Assembly (NCBI RefSeq): GCF_004768545.1
Contig: NZ_CP038634.1
Coordinates: 2,294,001 to 2,358,000, forward strand
Origin: Cupriavidus oxalaticus
GTDB taxonomy: Bacteria > Pseudomonadota > Gammaproteobacteria > Burkholderiales > Burkholderiaceae
Direction of reading: 5' to 3'
Length of the DNA: 64,000 bases
Positions within the stretch are counted from its first letter, which is position 1. Every line of letters begins with the position of its first letter. Under the pieces are notes generated by a model that saw nothing but the letters and a program-made list of their open reading frames with translations, made no database searches and was not told the origin of the DNA. A program made the position numbers and the translations under genes. Positions 18,040-27,820 of the stretch are shown here, piece by piece.

Positions 18040-18855
18040 TCAGCTGGCGTCGTGAAAGATGATGCCGAGCGTGTAGCGCTGGCCCGCATGCAGCCGGCTG
18101 ACGCCATGCCGCAGGTTGACCCGGTAGCTGCCGCGGCTGCCTTGCACGGGCCGCTGGCTGACGGCGAACACCACTGCATCGCCCTGGCGCAGCGACACCA
18201 CTTCGGCGCGCGACTGCATGCGCGGGCGCTGCTCGGTCATCACGAACTCGCCGCCGGTGAAATCGCGTCCGGGCTCGGACAGCAGCACCGCCACCTGCAA
18301 CGGAAACACATGTTCGCCGTACAGGTCCTGGTGCAGGCAGTTGTAGTCCCCCGGGCCGTAACGCAGCAGCAGCGGCGTGGGACGCGACTGGCCGGCCTGG
18401 TGGCAACGCGCCAGGTAGTCCGCGTGCACGGCGGGAAAGCGCGTGTCGACGCCCATCGCGGCGTTCCAGCGGTTGGCGACGGGCACCAGGCGCGGGTACA
18501 GCGCCATGCGCAAGGCGCCGACGATGTCGGGCAAGGGATAGGCGAAGTACTTGTACTCGCCCTGGCCGAAGCCGTGCCGCGCCATCACGATGCGCGAGCG
18601 GTACAGCCCGTCCTGCTGGTAGCGCGCGGCGAGCGCCCGGCATTCCGCTTCGGCGAGCAGGCCCCGGATGGCGGCGCAGCCGTACGCGTCGAGCTCGCGT
18701 TCCAGCGTGGCCCAGTCGATGCCATCGACGCGCGCGCCGATGGGCGCTCGCACTGGCGGCTGGCGCCCGATTTCCTGCGGGGCCGGCACGGGGCGGCGTG
18801 GCCCGCCTACCGCCATCGCGCGTGGCTGCGGGTGCTGTGCCTGCTTGGTCGTCAC
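18040..18855 (-). CDS. 2OG-Fe(II) dioxygenase for alkylated DNA repair (AlkB-like, DUF2086 type)
   Basis: A 271-aa iron/2-oxoglutarate oxygenase. The facial triad is visible as His175 and Asp177 (NCLHQDLYGEHVFP) and His250 (RVNLRHGVSRLHAGQRYTLG), with arginines beyond it to hold 2-oxoglutarate. The fold resembles the family described as oxidising methyl damage in DNA and often paired with Ada. GTG at 18855 is preceded by GGAGAACGGCA. It lies directly upstream of ada, supporting a role in alkylation repair. It diverges from the NTF2-like gene across a 215-bp region. Confidence 0.88.
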   Translation of the reverse strand: MTTKQAQHPQPRAMAVGGPRRPVPAPQEIGRQPPVRAPIGARVDGIDWATLERELDAYGCAAIRGLLAEAECRALAARYQQDGLYRSRIVMARHGFGQGEYKYFAYPLPDIVGALRMALYPRLVPVANRWNAAMGVDTRFPAVHADYLARCHQAGQSRPTPLLLRYGPGDYNCLHQDLYGEHVFPLQVAVLLSEPGRDFTGGEFVMTEQRPRMQSRAEVVSLRQGDAVVFAVSQRPVQGSRGSYRVNLRHGVSRLHAGQRYTLGIIFHDAS

Positions 18856-18955
18856 TGCCGTTCTCCGGTGTTGGCTTGCATGGTGCCCACTTTAGGCCGG
18901 GTAGCCGGCGGTGGCACTCGGGGTCTTGCTTTTGAATTCTGCACGAGAAATCGCC

Positions 18956-18999
18956 TTGACAAGACAGATCTGTCTACAAATAATGAGACAGGTCTGTAT
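18956..18999 (+). promoter_or_regulatory. Promoter with two TetR-type operators upstream of the NTF2-like gene
   Basis: TTGACA (18956-18961), 17 bp, then AATAAT (18979-18984) makes a near-consensus sigma70 promoter. The perfect palindrome AGACAGATCTGTCT (18962-18975) fills the spacer, and AGACAGGTCTGTAT (18986-18999) follows the -10 element. AGACAGGTCTGTCT occurs again upstream of the TetR gene at 24119, so that regulator is the likely repressor of both. Confidence 0.7.
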
Positions 19000-19070
19000 C
19001 ATTGCAACTCGTTTCGAGCGCCGATCCAGGCCGCCAACCCGTCCACCTTTTGCTTTGCAGGAGAACGCCG

Positions 19071-19550
19071 ATGTCCGCCCAACCCGAAATCCGCCCGCCA
19101 CTGCCTCCTTTCACCCACGATTCCGCCGTCGCCAAGGTCCGCGCCGCCGAAGATGGCTGGAACAGCCGCGACCCCGAGCGCGTGGCGCTCGCCTATACCG
19201 TCGACAGTGCCTGGCGCAACCGTGCCGAGTTTGTTAAGGGCCGCGCGGATATCGTCGCCTTCCTGCAGCGCAAGTGGCAGAAGGAACTGGACTACCGCTT
19301 GATCAAGGAGCTATGGGCGCACGACGGCAACCGCATCGCGGTGCGTTTTGCCTATGAATGGCACGACGATTCCGGCAACTGGTACCGGTCGTATGGCAAC
19401 GAGAACTGGGAATTCGATGAGGCGGGACTGATGCGGCGCCGGTTCGCCTGCATCAACGATGCGCCGATCCGGGAGGCGGATCGCAAGTTCCACTGGCCGC
19501 TGGGGCGGCGCCCGGACGGGCATCCTGGGTTGAGCGAACTGGGCCTGTAA
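19071..19550 (+). CDS. Nuclear transport factor 2-like protein (DUF1348)
   Basis: A 159-aa small protein with an NTF2/SnoaL-like cone fold. Typical family text is [76 protein letters not shown] and [24 protein letters not shown] lies eight bases before ATG 19071. Its biochemical role is unknown; relatives are often controlled by TetR repressors and appear in stress regulons. Here the promoter carries two operator-like palindromes shared with the tetR gene about 5 kb downstream. Confidence 0.9.
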   Translation: MSAQPEIRPPLPPFTHDSAVAKVRAAEDGWNSRDPERVALAYTVDSAWRNRAEFVKGRADIVAFLQRKWQKELDYRLIKELWAHDGNRIAVRFAYEWHDDSGNWYRSYGNENWEFDEAGLMRRRFACINDAPIREADRKFHWPLGRRPDGHPGLSELGL

Positions 19551-19649
19551 GCGAAGAACTGCTGTTGTTTGCTTCCCAACTGCTGTTGTTTGCTTCCCTC
19601 TCCCTGTGGGAGAGGAGAGCAAACAAGCGGCTTGCGGGTCAGCCCAGCG

Positions 19650-21422
19650 CTACTGCATCTTGTCCAGGTTGCCGATCCGCACCAGCATTTCCGTGAACAT
19701 CTGCATGTCGAGGTTCAGGTCGGGCACTTCCTTGTACTCGCGCGCATTGTGCGCGGTGTACTTCTTGCCCGGCATCGCCGGCCCGAAGTTGATCGCATTG
19801 GGCATCAGCTTGGCGGTGGTGCTGCCCGCGGTCGCGACCGGCTTCGCTTCCAGTCCGGTCGTGTCGCCGAAGATATTGAGCAGCGTCGACAGCCAGGCGC
19901 CCTTGGGGTCGCGCGCCATCCAGTTGCCCTGGTCGTACTTGATCTCCACCGGCCCGTGCGTCGCGGCCCAGCCGAAGATGCGCTTGGTGATGCGGGCGCC
20001 CAGTTCATCAGGCGTGCGTCCGCGCGGCATGCGCACGTTGGTGACCACGTCGACATACTCGCCGCGCTCGCGCACCAGCGTGGGCGACATCGTCAGTGGC
20101 CCCATGAAGGCGTCGCGATATGCCAGCTCCATCTTGTTGCCGAGGTAGTCAAGCCCGTACAGGTCGTTCAGGTAGCGCACCGCGTTCAGGTAGTGGTTGT
20201 CGGCAAAGCGCACGCCGCTGGCCTGCAGGAACAGCGCCAGCCGCGGCAGCGGGTTGACGCCTTCTTCCGGACGCGAGCCGTGCGCGGAGGCGCCGGTGAC
20301 CTTGACTTCGACTTCATCGCCCTCGCGCTTCACATCGATCGAGAACTTGCCGCGCGGCGCGTTGCGGCGCACGAAGTCCGCCTTCGCCTGTTCGAGCGCT
20401 GCGGCCACCGCGGCGGCATCGCCGCCGGCAATGCGCGCGGTGGCGGTCTCGGGAATGGCATTGGCCGAGGCGGCGCCGCGCATGGCCACGATGGCGGGGC
20501 CCTTGCTGTCTGCCTTGCCGCGCTCGGCCTTGCCGTCGGCCGACTTGATGCCGAACGAGACCGTCAGGGTGCCGGCGCCTTTCTCCGCGACCACGGCGGG
20601 GTACTTGCTGTCGAGCACGATGTTGTACTCCGGCAGCGTGGTGTGCTGGCGGTAGTACTTCATGCCGTCGCCGCCGGTCTCCTCGGTGGTCTCGATCATC
20701 AGGCGGATGGTGCGTTCCAGCGGCACGCCGCTTTCCTTGACGGTCTTCATCGCATACAGCACGGCTGCGATCGAGCCCTTGTCGTCGATGGTGCCGCGCC
20801 CGTAGAGCTTGTCGCCCACGCGCGTGAGCCGGAACGGATCGAGGCGGGTGCCGTCGTCCAGCACCCATTCCTCGGCCACGGCGGGAACCACGTCGGCGTG
20901 CGTCAGGATGCCGAAGGTGTCCTTGCCGCCGCCAGGCAGCGTGACTTCGAACACGCGGTTGTCCACGTTGCGGTAGGCCAGCCCGAAGTCGCGCGCCATG
21001 CCTTCCACCAGCTTGCCGAACTCCACGATGGCGGGGTTGTCGTGCTGGGCGATCTTTTCATCGCGCACGGTGCGCAGCGCCACCATCTTGCCGATGGTGT
21101 CGATCACCGCCGTCTCGTTATGGACGCGGTTGTAGACGCCCAGCAGGCGGCCGATATTGACCAGGTTGTCGCCAGCCAGCGGCGCCCTGGCCTGCCAGGC
21201 GGCGACGGCCGGGGCGACCGCCGGCTCGGCCTTGGCGGCGGATGCCATGAAGGCCTGCAGGTCGGGCGGCGTGGCGGCGCGGGTGCTGCTCACCAGCGCG
21301 TCCAGCGCCGGCTTCTTCAGGGTTTGCGCCTGCCCCGGGTGCGCGATCAGCAGCGATAGCGCAAGCAGGGCAGCCCACCGGCGTGGCGTCGGCCGGTGGT
21401 GCGGGCGGCAAGTTGAGGTCAT
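19650..21422 (-). CDS. Secreted M20 family dipeptidase/metallopeptidase
   Basis: A 590-aa zinc peptidase with a clear signal peptide (MTSTCRPHHRPTPRRWAALL then a hydrophobic core ending AHPGQAQ). It is thus expected in the periplasm. Zinc-site text of the M20 family is present: GILTHADVVP, YGRGTIDDKGSIAAVLYA and IETTEETGGDGMKYY, with the dimerisation domain near GASAHGSRPEEGVNPL. It is longer than cytosolic PepV-type dipeptidases, mainly through an N-terminal extension. ATG 21422 was chosen because it begins directly at the signal peptide; an ATG 14 codons upstream is possible. It has no evident operon partner. Confidence 0.9.
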   Translation of the reverse strand: MTSTCRPHHRPTPRRWAALLALSLLIAHPGQAQTLKKPALDALVSSTRAATPPDLQAFMASAAKAEPAVAPAVAAWQARAPLAGDNLVNIGRLLGVYNRVHNETAVIDTIGKMVALRTVRDEKIAQHDNPAIVEFGKLVEGMARDFGLAYRNVDNRVFEVTLPGGGKDTFGILTHADVVPAVAEEWVLDDGTRLDPFRLTRVGDKLYGRGTIDDKGSIAAVLYAMKTVKESGVPLERTIRLMIETTEETGGDGMKYYRQHTTLPEYNIVLDSKYPAVVAEKGAGTLTVSFGIKSADGKAERGKADSKGPAIVAMRGAASANAIPETATARIAGGDAAAVAAALEQAKADFVRRNAPRGKFSIDVKREGDEVEVKVTGASAHGSRPEEGVNPLPRLALFLQASGVRFADNHYLNAVRYLNDLYGLDYLGNKMELAYRDAFMGPLTMSPTLVRERGEYVDVVTNVRMPRGRTPDELGARITKRIFGWAATHGPVEIKYDQGNWMARDPKGAWLSTLLNIFGDTTGLEAKPVATAGSTTAKLMPNAINFGPAMPGKKYTAHNAREYKEVPDLNLDMQMFTEMLVRIGNLDKMQ

Positions 21423-21679
21423 TGCGAAGCAGGGTGTCAGGTTGGATGCCGCATGATAGGGCACTCGCCGGGGTTTGCTGAAGAAATATGGCGTCGAATG
21501 CGCGCGCGCGGTGTGCCCCGGGCCGCAATAACCGATTCCAATGCTGTATCAATAGCCAAAGACAATCAGTTCATTTGAAATGATGAATTGTACAAATCAC
21601 ATCCATGTCGACAGAATGAGGCCTTCGCTGCAACACGCAGCCGAACAACCGAATGAACCCAGACCAAGGAGTGATTCCG

Positions 21680-22408
<729 letters not shown>

Positions 22409-22411
<3 letters not shown>

Positions 22412-22450
22412 GTGGCTAACTAAGTGGCCAACCAAGTGGCCAACTAAGCC
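22409..22450 (+). repeat. 12-bp tandem repeat overlapping the Prx-Grx stop codon
   Basis: Three and a half copies of TAAGTGGCYAAC (22409, 22421, 22433, 22445). The first TAA is the stop codon of the Prx-Grx gene, and each unit keeps frame, so later units supply back-up stops. It is probably replication slippage. Confidence 0.8.
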
Positions 22451-22499
22451 GCTCAGATCCCTTCCTTTCCGCTTGCGCGGACCGGCAGTCGCCGGACCC

Positions 22500-22550
22500 G
22501 ATGGCACCGTCTTGCCCGCGTTCGCCGGCAAAGGGCGGGGCGGTGCCATC
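22500..22550 (+). repeat. Long inverted repeat between Prx-Grx and the disulfide reductase gene
   Basis: GATGGCACCG (22500-22509) pairs perfectly with CGGTGCCATC (22541-22550), and inner GCCC/GGGC can extend the stem. No U-tract follows, so it is not a standard terminator. It could be an attenuator, an RNA-stabilising element or a Rho-type end. It lies 55 bp before the next start. Confidence 0.5.
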
Positions 22551-22604
22551 CAGCCCGTTGATTGACCCCTGAATCACGCCATGACAACCAAGGAACCGTA
22601 CGCC

Positions 22605-23996
22605 ATGACTACCATCCAGACCGACGTCGCCGTGATCGGCGCGGGCACCGCCGGCCTTGCCGCCTACCGCGCCGCGATTGCCGCCGGCAAGCGCGCCGTG
22701 ATCATCGAAGGCGGCCCGTATGGCACCACCTGCGCCCGCGTTGGCTGCATGCCTTCGAAGCTGCTCATCGCCGCCGCCGAGGCCGCGCACGAACTGCGCC
22801 ACACCGCGCCGTTCGGCGTGCACGTGGATGGCCAGGTCCGCATCGACGGCCGCGAGGTCATGGCGCGCGTGCGCGGCGAACGCGACCGCTTTGTCGGCTT
22901 TGTCGTGCGCGGCGTGGAGAATATCCCGGAAGCCGACCGGATCCGCGGCTACGCCCGCTTTATCGACAACACCACGCTGGAAGTGGACGGCCACACGACC
23001 GTGCGCGCCAGCCGCGTGGTCATTGCCACCGGCTCCAGGCCTGCGCTGCCGGCACCGTTCAAGGCCTTTGGCGACCGCCTCATCGTCAATGACGATGTGT
23101 TCGCATGGGAAGACCTGCCGGGCAGCGTGGTGGTGTTCGGGCCGGGCGTGATCGGGCTGGAGCTTGGGCAGGCGCTGTCGCGCCTCGGCGTGCGGGTGCG
23201 CGTGCTTGGCGTCAGCGGTTCGCTCGGGCCGCTGACCGATCCGGCGATTCGCGCCTATGCCGCCAAGGCCTTCAACGATGAGTTCTACCTCGACCCGGAG
23301 GCCAGGGTCAGCGAAATGGGCCGCGATGGCGACCAGGTGGTGGTGACCTATGCCGACCGCGAAGGCCGCAGCGCGACCGAGCGCTTCGACTACGCGCTGG
23401 CGGCCACCGGCCGCGAGCCGAACGTGCGCGGCCTGGGCCTGGAAAACACCGGTCTGGCGCTGGACCAGCGCGGCGTGCCGGTGTTCGATCCCGAAACGCT
23501 CCAGTGCGGCAATGCGCCGGTGTTTATCGCCGGCGACGCCAACAACATCCTGCCGCTGCTGCACGAAGCTGCGGACGAGGGCAAGGCCGCCGGCGAGAAC
23601 GCCGCCAGCTATCCGCAGGTAAGGCGGCTGTCGCGCCGGGCGCCGCTGGCAGTGGTGTTCTCCGACCCGCAGATTGCGATGGTCGGCCAGCGCTATGCCG
23701 ACCTGGCCGAGGGCAGCTTCGTCACCGGCGAAGTCAGCTTTGAAGACCAGGGCCGCAGCCGGGTAATGCTGAAGAACCGCGGGCTGATGCATGTCTACGC
23801 GGACAAGGCGAGCGGTCGTTTCCTGGGCGCGGAATGGATCGGCCCGCGTGCGGAAAACATTGCGCACTTGCTGGCGTGGTCGTACCAGCAGGGCCTGACC
23901 ATCGAGCAGATGCTGGGCATGCCGTTCTACCACCCGGTGGTGGAAGAAGGCTTGCGCACGGCGCTGCGCGACGCGGCGGCCAGGCTTGCGGCGTGA
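22605..23996 (+). CDS. Pyridine nucleotide-disulfide oxidoreductase (dihydrolipoamide dehydrogenase-like)
   Basis: A 463-aa class I flavoprotein disulfide reductase. FAD motif VAVIGAGTAGLAAYRAAI, redox disulfide Cys43/Cys48 in TTCARVGCMPSK, NAD(P) motif VVFGPGVIGLELGQALS, second FAD motif VFIAGDANNILPLLHEAADE and the C-terminal PFYHPVVEEGLRTAL with the catalytic His-Glu pair are all present. No lipoyl domain is attached and no 2-oxoacid dehydrogenase genes are near. It may serve another disulfide, possibly linked to the preceding peroxiredoxin-glutaredoxin; that link is inference from order. ATG 22605 has AAGGAA nine bases upstream, better than the ATG at 22581. Confidence 0.92.
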   Translation: MTTIQTDVAVIGAGTAGLAAYRAAIAAGKRAVIIEGGPYGTTCARVGCMPSKLLIAAAEAAHELRHTAPFGVHVDGQVRIDGREVMARVRGERDRFVGFVVRGVENIPEADRIRGYARFIDNTTLEVDGHTTVRASRVVIATGSRPALPAPFKAFGDRLIVNDDVFAWEDLPGSVVVFGPGVIGLELGQALSRLGVRVRVLGVSGSLGPLTDPAIRAYAAKAFNDEFYLDPEARVSEMGRDGDQVVVTYADREGRSATERFDYALAATGREPNVRGLGLENTGLALDQRGVPVFDPETLQCGNAPVFIAGDANNILPLLHEAADEGKAAGENAASYPQVRRLSRRAPLAVVFSDPQIAMVGQRYADLAEGSFVTGEVSFEDQGRSRVMLKNRGLMHVYADKASGRFLGAEWIGPRAENIAHLLAWSYQQGLTIEQMLGMPFYHPVVEEGLRTALRDAAARLAA

Positions 23997-24007
23997 CCGG
24001 CGCGCAC

Positions 24008-24036
24008 GATTGCTAGACAGGTCTGTCTGTCATAGT
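24008..24036 (+). promoter_or_regulatory. tetR promoter with operator palindrome
   Basis: TTGCTA (24008-24013), 17 bp, TAGTAT (24031-24036) forms a likely promoter. The palindrome AGACAGGTCTGTCT (24013-24026) fills its spacer, as expected for autorepression. The same core occurs twice upstream of the NTF2-like gene near 18970. Confidence 0.65.
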
Positions 24037-24118
24037 ATTGACGTAGCGAGGCCGGCTGGCGTTTCCTCGCCGCCGGCCTGTTTGCCGATTCCCCTCACAG
24101 ACCTTTCGCCGTGCCACC

Positions 24119-24667
24119 ATGGCCAACCCCTCCGCCCGCGACCGCATCCTCGACACCGCCGCCCGCCTGTTCTACCAGGAGGGTTATCGCGCCACCGGCA
24201 TCGACCGGATCATTGCGGAATCGGGCGTGGCCAAGATGTCGCTGTACCGGCATTTCGCTTCCAAGAACGACCTGATCTCGGCGTTCCTTGAGCGGCGCCA
24301 TGACGAGTGGATGGCCTGGTTCCGCGGCAACGTCGAGGCCCGCCTGGCCGCGCGCCCGCATCTGGACGTGATTGCCGACGCGCTGGCCGACTGGTTCGCC
24401 GCGGACTTCCGCGGCTGCGCCTTCATCAACGTGGTCGCCGAGGCCGGCGGCGATGCCCGCGCGGCCGAGCAGGCTGCCGCACACAAGCAAGAACTGGCGT
24501 CATTCGTTGCCGATATCGCCACGCGACTCGGGCTGAGCGAGCCAGCACAGGTGGCGCAGGAAGCCATGCTGTGCATCGAAGGCATGATCGTGCGCTACCA
24601 GATGCACCGCGACCCGGCTGTGATCGAGGCCGGGCGGCGGTTGCTGGGCAGGTTGCAGGGCGACTGA
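24119..24667 (+). CDS. TetR family transcriptional regulator
   Basis: A 182-aa repressor with an N-terminal helix-turn-helix (residues 6-52: RDRILDTAARLFYQEGYRAT, GVAKMSLYRHFASKNDLISAF) and a variable ligand domain containing ADWFAADFRGCAFINVVAEAGG, typical of one TetR subgroup. ATG 24119 follows CCACC without a strong ribosome site. The palindrome AGACAGGTCTGTCT in its own promoter suggests autoregulation, and matching sites upstream of the DUF1348 gene suggest a shared regulon. The ligand is unknown. Confidence 0.93.
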   Translation: MANPSARDRILDTAARLFYQEGYRATGIDRIIAESGVAKMSLYRHFASKNDLISAFLERRHDEWMAWFRGNVEARLAARPHLDVIADALADWFAADFRGCAFINVVAEAGGDARAAEQAAAHKQELASFVADIATRLGLSEPAQVAQEAMLCIEGMIVRYQMHRDPAVIEAGRRLLGRLQGD

Positions 24668-24816
24668 AAACAGGCTGGCGCCGCGGCGGCATGCGATGCC
24701 GCTTGCCTTTCGGTCTGGCCGGGTAGCGCCGGCGTGCCACAAATGCCTTCGCTTTTTCCTGAGGCATCCCTGGAAAAAATGTATCGCCTCTGACACATTC
24801 AGGCTACAATCGAAAT

Positions 24817-24847
24817 TTAATTGCGAATTGTTCGTATTCGCAATTAA
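24817..24847 (+). promoter_or_regulatory. Perfect 12-bp inverted repeat upstream of the TonB receptor, probable Fur box
   Basis: TTAATTGCGAAT-TGTTCGT-ATTCGCAATTAA has perfect 12-bp arms and a 7-bp spacer in a local AT-rich patch. The GCGAAT...ATTCGC core resembles Fur operators seen before siderophore receptor genes in betaproteobacteria. It ends 64 bp before the receptor start codon. Confidence 0.65.
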
Positions 24848-24911
24848 GAATTTCCAATGGCAAGCCACCGGCGTCTGTGTGCACGCCACGCTACATTTCC
24901 GTTCCTGAGTG

Positions 24912-27116
24912 ATGTCCTTCAATCCGATCTCCCGGGCCAGGCCAACCCTTGCCCCTACCCGGCTGGCGCCTCCCCGCGGCCTTTCGCTGACCACCCTGGC
25001 CCTGAGCCTGCATGCCGGCGGCGTGTTTGCCCAGTCGGCGGCCACACCGCAGGCTGCCTCCGGCGCGGCCGCCGAATTGCCAGCCGTGACCGTGCGTGCG
25101 TCTGCCGCGGATGAAACCGCAACCGGCTCTGTGCACGGCTTCGTTGCCAGGCGCAGCGCCACCGCGACCAAGACCGATACGCCGGTGATGGAGACGCCGC
25201 AGTCGATCACGGTGATCACGCGCGACCGGATGGAAGCGCAGGGTGCGCAGTCGGTGCAGCAGGCTATCGGCTATACCGCCGGCGTCTATGCCGGGCCGTA
25301 CGGCAATGACGCGCGCGGGGACTGGGGCAAGTTCCGCGGCACGGACTTCACGCAGTACCGCGACGGGCTGCTCAACCAGGTCGGCTTCTACAACAACGTG
25401 CGCGCCGACGTTTACGGGCTGGAGCGCATCGACGTGCTGCGCGGCCCGTCGTCGATGCTGTTCGGGCAGGGCGCGGTGGGCGGCATCCTGAACCTCGTCA
25501 GCAAGCGTCCGCAGGCCGAGGCCGCGCGCGAGGTCGGCGTGCAGTTCGGCAACTACAACCGCAAACAGGTGCAGGCTGACCTGACCGGCCCGCTCGATGC
25601 CGAGGGCAAGTGGATGTACCGGCTGGTGGCGCTGGCGCGCGACAGCGACACGCAGGTGGACTACGTGCCCGACAACCGCTACCTGATCGCGCCGTCGCTG
25701 ACGTACCGTCCCAATGCCGATACCTCGTTCACGCTGCTGACCAATTTCCAGCGCGACGAAAGCGGGACCTCGGTCGGCTTCTTCCCGTGGCGCGGCACGC
25801 TCTATCCGAACCCGGGCGGGCAGATTCCCGATCACCTGTTCATCAGCGAGCCGGGCTACGACCGCTACAACGCCGAGCAGACCTCGGTCGGCTACGAGTT
25901 CCAGCACAAGGTCAACGATGCGCTGACGGTCCGCCAGAACCTGCGCTACTCGCACAGCACCGTGGATTACCGCAGCATCTACGCCGCCGGCTTCACCGGC
26001 GCGACGCACGGCTGGGTGCCCGGCAGCAGCACGCTGATGCGCCGCACGGTCTACCTGAACCAGCCGACGCTGAATGCCTTCGTGGTCGACACGCAGGCAC
26101 AAGGCAACTTCCGCACGGGCCCGGTCGACCATACGCTGCTGGCCGGCATGGACTATCAGCATGCCGAGATCACCGGCCGTTCGGGCGTAGGCGGCACCGC
26201 TGCGCCGCTGGATGTATTCAACCCGGTCTACGGCAATTTCACGCTGCCTGGCACGCGCGACCTGAACCCCAGCAAGCAGATCCAGACCGGCGTGTATGTG
26301 CAGGACCAGCTGTCGTGGAACAAGTGGCTGCTGATGCTGGGCCTGCGCTATGACTGGTCGCGCGCGGCGCAGGACAACACGCCTGCGGCAAGCCGCGAAG
26401 ACAACGAACTGACCAAGCGCGCCGGCCTGATGTACCGCTCGGACATCGGCCTGAACCCGTACGTCAGCTACACCGAGTCGTTCCAGGGCCTGCCCGGTTT
26501 CAACCGCTCCAACCAGGCCTTCAAGCCGCTGCGCGGTTCGCAGTGGGAGGCGGGGATCAAGTACCAGCCGCCGGGCAAGAATGCTTCGCTGACCGTGGCG
26601 GCGTTCGACATGCGCGAGAAAAACCGGAAGGCGGCCGGGGTGGTCAACGGCATTCCTGACCAGGTGCAGGTGGGCGAGGCCCGCACCCGCGGCATCGAGG
26701 TCGAGGCACTGGCCTCGCTGACCAATCGCCTTGACCTGATCGCGACCTATACCTACCTGGATGCGCGCGTGATCGAAGGCAGCGCCGCCGAGGTCGGCAA
26801 GCGCCTGGCCAGCACGCCGTCGAACATGGCGTCGCTGTGGGCCAATTACCGCTTCAAGCTGTTCGGGCTGCCGGGCTTCGTGGCCGGCGGCGGCGTGCGC
26901 TATGTCGGCCCGAGCTATGACGGCACCGACCAGAACCGCGTCGGCGGCGTTACGCTGTACGACGCCATGATCGCCTACGACCACGGCCCGCTGCGCGTCG
27001 CGCTGAATGCCAACAACCTGTTCGACAAGCAGTTCCTGACCACCTGCCTGGCACGCGGCGATTGCTACTTCGGCGCGCGCCGTACCGTGGTCGGCAGCGT
27101 GACGTACCGCTTCTGA
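24912..27116 (+). CDS. TonB-dependent siderophore receptor
   Basis: A 734-aa outer-membrane receptor of the FhuA/FoxA type for ferric siderophore uptake. A signal peptide (to about residue 41, HAGGVFAQ) is followed by a TonB-box/plug region (TDTPVMETPQSITVITRDRM, LERIDVLRGPSSMLFGQGAVGG) and a 22-strand barrel ending in aromatic VVGSVTYRF. Near the C-terminus, FLTTCLARGDCYFGARRTV holds the cysteine pair common in ferrichrome-type receptors. GTG 24909 and ATG 24912 are adjacent; ATG was chosen. A Fur-like palindrome lies upstream. No siderophore synthesis or ABC transporter genes are nearby. Confidence 0.95.
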   Translation: MSFNPISRARPTLAPTRLAPPRGLSLTTLALSLHAGGVFAQSAATPQAASGAAAELPAVTVRASAADETATGSVHGFVARRSATATKTDTPVMETPQSITVITRDRMEAQGAQSVQQAIGYTAGVYAGPYGNDARGDWGKFRGTDFTQYRDGLLNQVGFYNNVRADVYGLERIDVLRGPSSMLFGQGAVGGILNLVSKRPQAEAAREVGVQFGNYNRKQVQADLTGPLDAEGKWMYRLVALARDSDTQVDYVPDNRYLIAPSLTYRPNADTSFTLLTNFQRDESGTSVGFFPWRGTLYPNPGGQIPDHLFISEPGYDRYNAEQTSVGYEFQHKVNDALTVRQNLRYSHSTVDYRSIYAAGFTGATHGWVPGSSTLMRRTVYLNQPTLNAFVVDTQAQGNFRTGPVDHTLLAGMDYQHAEITGRSGVGGTAAPLDVFNPVYGNFTLPGTRDLNPSKQIQTGVYVQDQLSWNKWLLMLGLRYDWSRAAQDNTPAASREDNELTKRAGLMYRSDIGLNPYVSYTESFQGLPGFNRSNQAFKPLRGSQWEAGIKYQPPGKNASLTVAAFDMREKNRKAAGVVNGIPDQVQVGEARTRGIEVEALASLTNRLDLIATYTYLDARVIEGSAAEVGKRLASTPSNMASLWANYRFKLFGLPGFVAGGGVRYVGPSYDGTDQNRVGGVTLYDAMIAYDHGPLRVALNANNLFDKQFLTTCLARGDCYFGARRTVVGSVTYRF

Positions 27117-27125
27117 CGCGGCCGG

Positions 27126-27647
27126 CTAGGCTGCCAGCGCGGTATCGATGGCCCGCTGCAGCCGCTCCATGCCGAAGGTCACATCCTGCACCGTGCCGTT
27201 GACGAAGAACGCGGGCGTGCCCCGCACCCGGCAGCGCGTGCCGCCGTGCTGGTCGGCGCGGATGTGCGGCAGGTGCCGGTGCGTGGACATGTCGTTGTCG
27301 TAGCGATCGAGATCCAGGCCGGCCATGCCGGCGTAATGGCGCAGGGCGTCGGGCTTCAGCCCCTGCGGGTGCTCGTAGAGCATGCGGTACATCTGCCAGA
27401 AGCGATCCTGTGCCGCCGCGGCCTCGGCGCACTCGGCCGCCGGCTCGGCGGAAGGGTGCCAGTTGGCCATCGGGTAGTGCCGGTAGACAAAGCGCACCTG
27501 CGGGCCATAGTGCTCCAGCAGGATCTTCATGGCGCCGTAGGCGATGCGGCAGTAGGAGCATTCGAAGTCGCCGTATTCGACGACGGTGACCCTGGCGGTA
27601 TCGGGGCCGACGGCATGGTCGGCGGCGGTGACGGCGACTTCCAGCAT
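27126..27647 (-). CDS. DsbA family thioredoxin-fold protein
   Basis: A 173-aa thioredoxin-fold oxidoreductase of the DsbA_4/FrnE-like group. The active site CSYC (Cys30, Cys33) lies in VVEYGDFECSYCRIAYGAMK, with the helical insertion QDRFWQMYRMLYEHPQGLKP and the cis-proline loop VRGTPAFFVNG. There is no signal peptide, so it is probably cytoplasmic. ATG 27647 has GGAGAACGCC upstream. It converges on the siderophore receptor gene with only a 9-bp gap. Confidence 0.9.
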   Translation of the reverse strand: MLEVAVTAADHAVGPDTARVTVVEYGDFECSYCRIAYGAMKILLEHYGPQVRFVYRHYPMANWHPSAEPAAECAEAAAAQDRFWQMYRMLYEHPQGLKPDALRHYAGMAGLDLDRYDNDMSTHRHLPHIRADQHGGTRCRVRGTPAFFVNGTVQDVTFGMERLQRAIDTALAA

Positions 27648-27820
27648 TGGCGTTCTCCGGTGCGTGCGCGGCAAGGCATGCGCGGATTCGCGGTGGGAGG
27701 TTCCAGTGTAGACGCCGCAGACGCCAGGCCAAGGGCCCGGCGCCGGCTACGGCACGATCGACAAGAACAGGTAGGCCGCCAGGATCACCAGGTGCACGGC
27801 GCCCTGCAGGATTAGATTGG

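Noticed and set aside
24891..26984. Minus-strand frame of 697 codons opposite the TonB receptor
   Set aside because: Shadow of the receptor gene with no domain signature.
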